64,000 nucleotides of DNA from Nocardioides marmoribigeumensis (lineage in GTDB: Bacteria; Actinomycetota; Actinomycetes; Propionibacteriales; Nocardioidaceae), in assembly GCF_031458325.1 (NCBI RefSeq), contig NZ_JAVDYG010000001.1, forward strand, positions 2,046,001 to 2,110,000, read 5' to 3'. Below, in pieces: positions 1 to 7,179 of the stretch (within the stretch, counting starts at the first letter, position 1; each line of letters begins with the position of its first letter). Made by a program: the position numbers and the translations under genes. Below the pieces are notes generated by a model that was not told where the DNA came from, did not search any database, and saw nothing but the letters and a program-made list of their open reading frames with translations.

Positions 1-860
1 CGTGGTTCAGCCTCTTCTTCGTCCCGATCTACGTGATGATCCAGCACGCCGTCCTGCTCGTGCCCCTGCGCGAGCGCGCCGCCGCCGCCGAGATGCTGGC
101 GGCGAAGAACCGCGCGCTCGGCGAGCTCAACGAGGACCTCGAGGAGGCCAACCAGTTCAAGGTCGACCTGCTCGGCATGCTCGGACACGAGCTGGGCAAC
201 CCGCTCACCTCCATCGTCGGCTTCGCGGAGTTCGGTGCCCTCTCGGCCGCGCGACGCCGCGAGACCGAGTCGCAGCGTTCCTTCGACGTGATCGGGCGCA
301 ACGCCGAGCAGATGCGGACCGTCCTCGCCGACATCCTCAGCCTGGTCACCAGCGAGCGCGGCGCCCTGACCGCCGTGCCCGAGCCGTGCGTGCTGTCGCT
401 GCGGCTGACCCACGTGCTCGCGGGCCTGCGCCGCGCCGACCTGCCGGCCGTCGACTGCCCACCGGACCTGACGGCCATGGTCCAGCCGTCACACCTGGAC
501 CAGATCGTCGGCAACCTGCTCAGCAACGCCGAGAAGTACGGCGGCGGGGTCGTCGCCGTGCGGGCCTCGACCGTCGAGGACGGCTGGGTGGAGGTGGCCG
601 TCGTGGACCACGGGTCGGGGGTGCCCGAGGAGTTCCGTCAGCACCTGTTCAACCGCTACACCCGGGACACCGCCACCGCCGAGCAGGTGATCGGCACCGG
701 TCTCGGGCTCTTCATCAGCCGCGAGCTCGCGCACGCCAACGGTGGGGAGCTGCTCCACCGGGAGGCCGAGCCGCAGGGGTCGGAGTTCGTGCTCCGGCTG
801 CCCGGGACCCGACCGGGTCCTAGGGCAGTGGGCGTCCCATCGGTCGCGCCCGCGCGCTGA
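1..860 (+). CDS. Sensor histidine kinase, C-terminal part (5' end outside window)
   Basis: The reading frame is open from base 3, so the gene begins to the left of the window. The first visible residues (WFSLFFVP...) look like the end of a membrane segment, followed by a helical linker rich in Ala and Glu. The dimerisation and phosphoacceptor box is LGHELGNPLTS, with the His about 50 residues into the visible part. The ATPase domain has an N box (NLLSNAEKYG), a G1 box (DHGSGVP) and a G2 box (GTGLGLFIS). This is a complete transmitter module of a membrane two-component kinase; the sensor part and any partner regulator lie outside. The last 41 bases overlap the end of the convergent glycosyltransferase gene. 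Confidence 0.85.
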   Translation, partial: WFSLFFVPIYVMIQHAVLLVPLRERAAAAEMLAAKNRALGELNEDLEEANQFKVDLLGMLGHELGNPLTSIVGFAEFGALSAARRRETESQRSFDVIGRNAEQMRTVLADILSLVTSERGALTAVPEPCVLSLRLTHVLAGLRRADLPAVDCPPDLTAMVQPSHLDQIVGNLLSNAEKYGGGVVAVRASTVEDGWVEVAVVDHGSGVPEEFRQHLFNRYTRDTATAEQVIGTGLGLFISRELAHANGGELLHREAEPQGSEFVLRLPGTRPGPRAVGVPSVAPAR

Positions 861-2571
861 CCATCGCCGGGTCCGCGGACCGGGCGCGCCACACCTCGAG
901 GTCGCCCTCCTGCCGCACCCGCTGGTAGTTGCGGGCCAGGACCTTCATCGCGTGGGTGTCGTCCATGCCCCAGTCCTGCAGCTTGTCGGTGCGCGTGACC
1001 ACCCAGGTCGCCCGCTGCTGGGCGAGGACGGGGGTGAGCTTGGTGAGGTCGGGGTCGTCGGTGAGGACCGGGACGCTCCACAGCTGGGGGTAGGGGCTGT
1101 TCATGTCGGCGGCCTCGAGGATGGTCGGGCGCCCGAACGCGACGACGGCGGTGCGGCCGAGGTGGGCGTGCTCGCGGAGGTAGGTCGCCACCGCCTTCTC
1201 GTCCGCCGAGCCCTGCGGCGGGTCCTGGAGGAAGGGCACGGTCACCACGCACGTGGCGGCGACCACGCCGCCGACGATCGCCAGGCGCGGCGCCCAGCGC
1301 CACCAGCCCGCCCGGGGGTGGAGCCGTCCCAGCGAGAGGGCGAGCACGAGCGTCAGCCCGGGCACGGTCCCGACCAGGTAGTGCAGCCAGAAGCCACCGC
1401 CCCCCTTGACCGAGAAGGCCTCGAACAGCACCAGTGCGGTCGCCACCCACGCCAGGGCCGGGTCGTCGGGACGGATGCTCCCGCGGGTGGCGGCCGGTCG
1501 CGCCGCCGCGCGCTCCGGCGTACGACGGACGCGGCGTGCCAGGGCGCGCCAGGCCCGGCGCGGGACCAGGAGGGTGGGGAGGAGCAGCAGGACCCACGGG
1601 GCCCCGCTGGAGGTGAACGCGCCGACCATCTCGCCCCAGCGCTCGGACTTGGCGTGGCTGGGACGACCGAGGACCTCGGCGGCGCGGAAGCGGTACATCA
1701 CGACCGCGTCCCACAGACCGCCCAGGCTCGTGCCGCGCTGGATCGCCAGGAGCAGGAGCGGGACGACGAGCGCGACCGCGCCGGCCAGGGCGCCGAGGAC
1801 GACGTCGCCCACCGGCCGCCAGGCCCGTCGTGCGGCGAGCACGAGCACCAGGCCGCCCAGCAGGACGCCGACGTCGAGGAGGTTCTGCTTGATCGAGAGG
1901 GCCGCCGCCCCCGAGGCGCCGGCGCAGACCGCCCACCACAGCCGGGCCCGGCGGGACGGGTCACCGACGGTGGCGCGGAGGGCGCCGAGGATGCCGGCCA
2001 TGAGGAACGGGAGGGCGAGGATCTCGCCGTCGACCACGTTGACGTCGAGGTTGGGGGTGGAGAGCAGCGCGGCCGTGAGCACCCCGGCCCAGACCGCCGG
2101 CCAGGTGCGGCCACGCGTGAGGGTGCGGGCCACGGCCACGGCGAGCAGGACCGAGGCGACGGCGGCGAGCAGGCCGATGACCCGCAACGTGATGCTGCCG
2201 CCGAGGTGGGCGGCGAGGCTGTAGATCGCGGTGATCCCGGGCGGCCGCGAGACCCAGTAGTCGCCGTAGAGGCTGCTGCCGTGGGACCACTGGGCCCCCA
2301 TGCGGAGGAAGCCGGCCTCGTCGGGGCTCAGCGGGGCGTGGATCAGCGCGAGGCGGACGCAGGTGACGCCGGCGAGGGCGGTCAACAGGACCGCGAGGGC
2401 GCCGCGGCGCTGCCAGCGGGGAGGAGCCTCGGCCCGCGGCCGGGCAGGCCGGGCAGGTGGGGTGGTTCCCGTGACACCCGCGTCACCGGTCGTCGGCTCG
2501 GGGCCTCCCGAGCCCTCCCAGGTCGTCTCTCTGCGCACACCCCCAACGTGCTCAATTGACCCGGCACTCAT
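820..2571 (-). CDS. GT-C fold (ArnT/PMT-like) membrane glycosyltransferase
   Basis: A polytopic membrane protein of about 583 residues. Near the N terminus it carries LSPDEAGFL, in the place where GT39/GT83-type enzymes keep their acidic motif in the first outer loop, then GDYWVSRPPG, then a long series of hydrophobic helices and a soluble C-terminal third. Members of this fold move sugars from polyprenyl-phosphate carriers onto lipids, glycans or proteins on the outer membrane face; the acceptor here is unknown. It is a clear paralogue of the next gene upstream (2662-4152), with the same motifs in the same order. I take the ATG at 2571; an in-frame GTG at 2604 would add 11 residues. No strong ribosome binding site marks either. 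Its 3' end overlaps the convergent kinase gene. Confidence 0.75.
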   Translation of the reverse strand: MSAGSIEHVGGVRRETTWEGSGGPEPTTGDAGVTGTTPPARPARPRAEAPPRWQRRGALAVLLTALAGVTCVRLALIHAPLSPDEAGFLRMGAQWSHGSSLYGDYWVSRPPGITAIYSLAAHLGGSITLRVIGLLAAVASVLLAVAVARTLTRGRTWPAVWAGVLTAALLSTPNLDVNVVDGEILALPFLMAGILGALRATVGDPSRRARLWWAVCAGASGAAALSIKQNLLDVGVLLGGLVLVLAARRAWRPVGDVVLGALAGAVALVVPLLLLAIQRGTSLGGLWDAVVMYRFRAAEVLGRPSHAKSERWGEMVGAFTSSGAPWVLLLLPTLLVPRRAWRALARRVRRTPERAAARPAATRGSIRPDDPALAWVATALVLFEAFSVKGGGGFWLHYLVGTVPGLTLVLALSLGRLHPRAGWWRWAPRLAIVGGVVAATCVVTVPFLQDPPQGSADEKAVATYLREHAHLGRTAVVAFGRPTILEAADMNSPYPQLWSVPVLTDDPDLTKLTPVLAQQRATWVVTRTDKLQDWGMDDTHAMKVLARNYQRVRQEGDLEVWRARSADPAMVSARARPMGRPLP

Positions 2572-2661
2572 GCCAACAGCGGGTGACGTTCTTCTGGACG
2601 ACACCTGGCTCCTTCCCTCTCTCGCGCCCCCGGTGTGAGCATCCCCACCTCTCCCACGGTT

Positions 2662-4152
2662 CTACACGGTCGGCGGGTGCCAGGCGTGGCCCGGCCGGAC
2701 GGCCCTCCAGACCACCAGGTCGCCGGACCGGAAGGCCGGGCGGTAGTTGCGCGCGAGGAGCCGCTCCGCGCGGGTGCCGTCCAGGCCCCAGGCGGTCAGG
2801 GCGCGGGGGTCGACCAGCACCCACTGCGCACGCCGGTGACGGATCAGCGGCGCGAGCTGCCGCAGCCGGGGGTCCTCCACCCGCATCGGCAGGCTCCAGA
2901 TCAGCGGGTAGGGGCTGCGCATCCCGGCGGCCTCGAGGATCGACGGGTGCCCGAACGTGACCACCGCGGTGCGACCCAGGTGGGCGTGGTCGCGGAGGTA
3001 GCGGGTGACGGCGACCTCCGCGGCCGGTCGCGACGGGGGGTGCACGAGGACCACGCCGAGGCCGACCACGGCGGAGGTGACCGTCGCCCCCAGGACGGTC
3101 CAGGTCGGCAGCGCCGGCAGGTGGCCGCTGCGGTGGCCCGTGGTGAGGGCCAGGACGAGGGCGAGCCCCGGCACGAGCCCGACCAGGTAGTGCAGCCAGA
3201 ACGAGCCGCCCGCGGTGACCGAGACCAGCTCCCACGCGACCAGCACCGCCGCGACCCAGCCGAGCAGGGGGTCGGACGCGGTCACGGGTCCGCGCCTCGC
3301 GCCGGGGCGGTGCAGCAGCTCGGGCAGCCGCAGCAGCACCAGCGGGGCCCCGGTCAGGACCAGCGCGAGCCCGAGGTCGCGGGCCCGGGTGGCCGCGGCG
3401 TGGGTCGGGGCCGAGAGCACGTCCGCGGCGCGGAGCCGGAACAGCACCACGGCGTCCCACAGCGCCGGCGGCGACGTGCCCCGGGTCCAGGCCAGACCCA
3501 GCACCACGGCACCGGTCAGGGCGGCTCCCACGACCGCCCCGCCGGCGAGCAGCAGGGCCGCGCGCGGACGTCGTCGTACGGCGAGCACGACGGCCAGGCA
3601 CGCGACGGCCACGACGACGTCGGCGAGGTTCTGCTTGACCGAGAGGGCGGCGGCGCCGGCCGCCCCCGCGGCGAGCGCCCAGCCGAGGTGGCCCCGTGGC
3701 GCCAGGGTGGCGCGCAGGGCGGCGACCAGGCCGGCGAGGAGGAACGGCAGCGCGAGGACCTCGCCGTCGACCATCGTCACGTCGAGCAGGCGGCTGGAGA
3801 CGAGAGCGGCGACGAGGCCGGCGGTGGTCGCCGGGGCCCAGCGACGGTCGGGTGCGACCGTGCGGGCGAGCCGGGCGGCGAGCAGCACGGACACGACGGC
3901 GGCCAGGACACCGAGCAGGCGGAGGCCGGTCGCGCCGTGTGCGAGGGCGAACAGCGCCAGGAGCCCCGGCGGCCGGTCGACCCAGTAGTCGCCGTACAGG
4001 CTGCGTCCCGGCGACCACTGCCGGGCGATCAGCAGGAAGCCGGCCTCGTCGGGGCTGAGCGGCGCCGCCAGGAGCAGGAGCCGGACCGCCGCTGCCAGCG
4101 CGGCCGCCAGCACGACCACCTGGGTCGGGCCGGTCACGCGCGGACGCCGCAT
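2662..4152 (-). CDS. GT-C fold membrane glycosyltransferase, tandem paralogue
   Basis: 496 residues starting MRRPRVTGPTQVVVL with a leading transmembrane segment. It carries LSPDEAGFLLIARQW and GDYWVDRPPG, and later DVTMVDGEVLALPFLLAG, matching the neighbour at 820-2571 position by position. The acidic PDEAG motif near the N terminus is the expected catalytic loop of GT-C enzymes. The C-terminal region also shares HLGRTAVV.FG.P.ILEAA with the neighbour. The pair is best explained by tandem duplication, with both copies intact and probably co-transcribed leftwards (90 bases between them). Substrate and acceptor are unknown; a role in cell-envelope glycosylation is inferred from the family only. 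Confidence 0.75.
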   Translation of the reverse strand: MRRPRVTGPTQVVVLAAALAAAVRLLLLAAPLSPDEAGFLLIARQWSPGRSLYGDYWVDRPPGLLALFALAHGATGLRLLGVLAAVVSVLLAARLARTVAPDRRWAPATTAGLVAALVSSRLLDVTMVDGEVLALPFLLAGLVAALRATLAPRGHLGWALAAGAAGAAALSVKQNLADVVVAVACLAVVLAVRRRPRAALLLAGGAVVGAALTGAVVLGLAWTRGTSPPALWDAVVLFRLRAADVLSAPTHAAATRARDLGLALVLTGAPLVLLRLPELLHRPGARRGPVTASDPLLGWVAAVLVAWELVSVTAGGSFWLHYLVGLVPGLALVLALTTGHRSGHLPALPTWTVLGATVTSAVVGLGVVLVHPPSRPAAEVAVTRYLRDHAHLGRTAVVTFGHPSILEAAGMRSPYPLIWSLPMRVEDPRLRQLAPLIRHRRAQWVLVDPRALTAWGLDGTRAERLLARNYRPAFRSGDLVVWRAVRPGHAWHPPTV

Positions 4153-4207
4153 GCCTCCTCATCGTCGGCACCTGACCTGCCAGCGACCTGACCGGTGCGG
4201 GTCCGCG

Positions 4208-5494
4208 TCAGTGGGCGGTCGGCAGGACGACCTCGAAGGTGGCGCCGGGGCCGCCGCCCGGTCGCAGGCGCACGTCGCCGCCGAGGCTGCGCGCGACCCG
4301 CCGCGCGAGCGGGAGGCCGAGGCCGCGGGTGGTGAAGACCTCCTGGTCGCCGACCCCCGGCCCGTCGTCGCTCACCAGGACCCGCACGCGCCCGTCCTCG
4401 ACCTCGGCGGTGACCGAGACGTGGTCGGCCAGCCGCAGGGCGTTGTCGACCACCGGTGCCAGGGCGCGGGCGGCGAGGTCGGCCGGAGCGGCCACCCCGG
4501 TGGCCGGCACGCGGACCGTGGTGCGGTCCTGCCCCCCGAGCCCGCGCACGACCTCGGCGACGGTCTCGGCCAGGTCGCAGCGCCCGGTGCCGTGGGCCAG
4601 GGCGCGCGCGACCTCGAGGAGGCTGGTGATGGTGGCGGCCATCGAGCGGCAGGACGCCCGGATCTCCTCGACGTCGGCCCGCAGGTCCTCGTCGAGGTCG
4701 TCGCGCTGCGCCACGAGCTCGGCGGCGGCGGCCACGGTCGTCAGCGGCGTGCGCAGCTCGTGGGCCAGCTCGGAGGTCAGCCGCTGCTCGGCGAGGATCG
4801 CGCGGGCGACCTTGTCCAGCAGCCCGTCGAGGGTGTGGCCGAGCTGCTCGATCTCGTTGCGGGGCGGCCCGAGGTCGAAGCGGCGGTCCAGGTCGTGCTC
4901 GCTCCACTCCTCGGCCGTGCGCGCCATCGAGGTCACCGGTGCGAGCACGCGGCGGCTGACCAGCGCCGCCGCCAGGGTCGTGAGGACGACGATCACGACG
5001 CCGGCGACCGCGGCGACGAGGAGCGCCTCCTGCTGCTCGTCGGCGTAGGGGTCCAGGGGCTCGGTCACCACGACGACCCCGACCGCACCGGTGCCCAGGA
5101 CGAAGCGGCGGGCCATCACCTTGACGGCGCCGCGCTCCGTCGTGGCTCTCACCACCCGGTCGCGGGGGGAGGTCGAGAGCCGGGCGTAGAGCCGCTCCAG
5201 CCCGCGCGGCGGGACCCCGGCGACCGCGGTCGCCGCGGCGTCGTACACCACGACGTCGGGGGGCAGGCCGCGCACCACCGGGACGCTGCCGGTCGACAGT
5301 CCCCGCGCCTCGGCGACCACGCCCTCGGCGCGGGTGCGGAGCACCCGCTCGACGGCCGCGTCGGAGGTGTCCTCGAAGGCGAGGTGGGCCACGAGCAGGA
5401 GCACCAGCGCGGCGAGGGTGGCCAGGGCCGCGGTCGCGACGACCGCACGGCGGCGGTACGACGACAGCGGCTCCGCCCCCTGCGGGGTGCTCAC
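4208..5494 (-). CDS. Membrane sensor histidine kinase of a two-component system
   Basis: 428 residues. There is a transmembrane segment at about 15-38, an extracytoplasmic sensor region to about 135, a second membrane segment at about 140-170 (VAAVAGVVIVVLTTLAAALV), a HAMP-like linker, then the phosphoacceptor helix ELAHELRTPL. The ATPase domain has VVDNALRLAD, SDDGPGVG and RGLGLPLARR. The catalytic boxes are present, though the N box is short. It lies directly downstream of the OmpR-type regulator (5513-6181) on the same strand and is its evident partner. The start is a GTG inside the third of three tandem 11-bp units (see repeat at 5484-5516). The signal sensed is not evident. Confidence 0.88.
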   Translation of the reverse strand: MSTPQGAEPLSSYRRRAVVATAALATLAALVLLLVAHLAFEDTSDAAVERVLRTRAEGVVAEARGLSTGSVPVVRGLPPDVVVYDAAATAVAGVPPRGLERLYARLSTSPRDRVVRATTERGAVKVMARRFVLGTGAVGVVVVTEPLDPYADEQQEALLVAAVAGVVIVVLTTLAAALVSRRVLAPVTSMARTAEEWSEHDLDRRFDLGPPRNEIEQLGHTLDGLLDKVARAILAEQRLTSELAHELRTPLTTVAAAAELVAQRDDLDEDLRADVEEIRASCRSMAATITSLLEVARALAHGTGRCDLAETVAEVVRGLGGQDRTTVRVPATGVAAPADLAARALAPVVDNALRLADHVSVTAEVEDGRVRVLVSDDGPGVGDQEVFTTRGLGLPLARRVARSLGGDVRLRPGGGPGATFEVVLPTAH

Positions 5495-5516
5495 GGGGTG
5501 CTCACGGGGTGCTCAT
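5484..5516 (-). repeat. Three tandem 11-bp units at the regulator-kinase junction
   Basis: Read on the minus strand, the sequence RTGAGCACCCC occurs three times without gaps. The first copy begins with ATG and overlaps the stop of the response regulator (ATGA). The second and third begin with GTG. Because 11 is not a multiple of 3, the ATG of copy 1 and the GTG of copy 3 are in different frames; the ATG frame meets a TGA in copy 2. Only the third copy is in frame with the kinase. A single-copy ancestor would have had a normal ATGA-coupled start. Confidence 0.85.
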
Positions 5517-6181
5517 CGCAACCGGAACCCGACCCCGCGGACCGTCTCGATCCGGACCGGGGACCGGATCTCCTCGAGCTTGGTGCGCAGCCGGCGCACG
5601 AAGCTGTCCACGGTGTTCTCGCTGACGATCGCGCCGTCGGGCCAGGCCGCCGCGACCACGGAGTGCCGCCGGACGACCTCCCCCGGGCGGGAGGTGATCG
5701 CGGCCAGCATGCGGAACTCGGTGGGGGTGAGCAGGACCTCGGCCGACTCGGTGCGGACGGCGTGGGTGAGGGGGTCGAGCACCAGACCGACGGGTCCGGG
5801 GTCGGCCACCGGTGCCCGGCGGCCGAGCACCTGGAGGCGGGCGAGCACCTCGCTCAGCTCGAACGGCTTGACCACGTAGTCGTCGGCGCCCACCGCGAAG
5901 CCCTCGAGCTTCTCGTGGGTCGCGCCGAGCGCGGTGAGGAAGAGCACCGGGGTGAGCTGCCCGGCCGACTTGAGCGCGCGGACCACGTCGCGGCCGTCGG
6001 CGTCGGGCAGTCCGATGTCCATCACGATCGCGTCGAGGGTCGCGTCGGTGAACTGGCGCAGGGCCTCCCCGCCGTCGTGGGCGACCACGACCTCGTGCCC
6101 CGCGCCGCGCAGGCCGCGGACGAGCAGCCGGCGGATCGGCTCGTGGTCCTCGCAGACGCCGATCCTGAGCGCGGTGGTCAC
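5513..6181 (-). CDS. OmpR/PhoB-family response regulator
   Basis: 222 residues with a receiver domain (1-115) and a winged-helix DNA-binding domain (about 130-222). Receiver residues are visible: the acidic pair in VCEDHEP, the phosphoacceptor Asp in IVMDIGLPDADG, the Thr in FLTALG and the Lys in DDYVVKPF. The effector ends VETVRGVGFRLR, typical of the family. The GTG start at 6181 is well supported by AGGAGG seven to eight bases upstream. It is the first gene of a regulator-kinase pair transcribed leftwards. Its target genes are unknown, but the COG4705-type membrane protein just upstream on the same strand is a likely functional neighbour. Confidence 0.9.
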   Translation of the reverse strand: MTTALRIGVCEDHEPIRRLLVRGLRGAGHEVVVAHDGGEALRQFTDATLDAIVMDIGLPDADGRDVVRALKSAGQLTPVLFLTALGATHEKLEGFAVGADDYVVKPFELSEVLARLQVLGRRAPVADPGPVGLVLDPLTHAVRTESAEVLLTPTEFRMLAAITSRPGEVVRRHSVVAAAWPDGAIVSENTVDSFVRRLRTKLEEIRSPVRIETVRGVGFRLR

Positions 6182-6257
6182 GGGTCCTCCTGAGGTGGGA
6201 GGGCCCAGCCTGACGCAGCAGGGGGAGGCTGCGCCAGGCCGGGTGTCCGGGGTGGGG

Positions 6258-7100
6258 TCAGGACGGGTCGGCCTGACCGTGGGGGTGGTGGGGCAGCAGG
6301 TCGTGGCGGTGGTCGTCGTGGTGGCCCTCGGGCGGCTCCTCGTCGGCGCGGGTGACGGTCAGGTAGAGCACGACGGCCAGGATCGTGCCGAGGAAGATCA
6401 GGCTGGTCCACATCGTGCCGAGACCCAGGCCGCCCTCGCTGCGGTCGGAGGCGAGGAAGTCACCGATGTTGGCGCCCAGCGGGCGGGTGAGGACGTAGGC
6501 GACCCAGAACGACAGGACGGCGTCCAGGCCGGCCCGCCACGCGAGGAGCACGGCGATGCTGAGGCCCAGCGGCAGGAGGATCGAGACGCCCGGGCTCCAG
6601 CCGGTCAGGTCGAGGGTCCAGTCGCCCAGGGCGGTGCCGAGGGCGAAGGTCACCAGGACCACCAGCCAGTACCACGCCTCGCGCGGCGTCGTCGTGATCG
6701 AGTGGATCGACAACGTGCCCTCGCGGGCGTACCAGAGGCCGAAGACCACGGCGAGCAGGATCGAGAACACCGTGGAGCTGATCCACAGCGGGACGTCGTG
6801 GGCGTCGGTGAGGTTGTCGGTGAGCAGCGTGCCGAGGACCGAGATGAGGACGACGGCCAGCCAGTAGACCGACGGGACGTACCTGCGGAGGCGGAACTGG
6901 ACCGCCATGACGACGACCGTCGCGACGCCGAACAGCACCGTCGTGGGGACCAGGCCGAAGCCGAGGGTCTCGTTGACGTAGTCGGCGAAGCTCTCGCCCA
7001 CCGTGGTGCACAGCACCTTGATCACCCAGAACCACAAGGTGATCTCGGGGACCTTGCTGAGCATCTGCCGGGCGGTGCGCGAAGGGGCGGTAGCGGTCAT
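6258..7100 (-). CDS. COG4705-type polytopic membrane protein
   Basis: About 280 residues with seven or more hydrophobic segments and short conserved loops. Examples are SKVPEITLWFWVIKVL at the N terminus and GESFADYVNETLGFG, followed by a later repeat-like half with TFALGTALGDWTLD. The two halves (FWVIKVLCTTVGES..D and FALGTALGDWTLD) suggest an internal duplication. The C-terminal tail is cytosolic and rich in His and Asp (GHHDDHRHDLLPHHPHG), a possible metal-binding stretch. The family is uncharacterised to my knowledge and is often found beside two-component systems, as here. The ATG at 7100 is preferred; an in-frame GTG at 7130 would add ten residues without a membrane segment. Confidence 0.75.
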   Translation of the reverse strand: MTATAPSRTARQMLSKVPEITLWFWVIKVLCTTVGESFADYVNETLGFGLVPTTVLFGVATVVVMAVQFRLRRYVPSVYWLAVVLISVLGTLLTDNLTDAHDVPLWISSTVFSILLAVVFGLWYAREGTLSIHSITTTPREAWYWLVVLVTFALGTALGDWTLDLTGWSPGVSILLPLGLSIAVLLAWRAGLDAVLSFWVAYVLTRPLGANIGDFLASDRSEGGLGLGTMWTSLIFLGTILAVVLYLTVTRADEEPPEGHHDDHRHDLLPHHPHGQADPS

Positions 7101-7179
7101 GCCTCGAAGGGTGCGGGGTCGAGCCTGCACAGAGCCTGACTGGCGCGAGGACGCTCAGGACGCTCAGGGCGCGCGAGTC

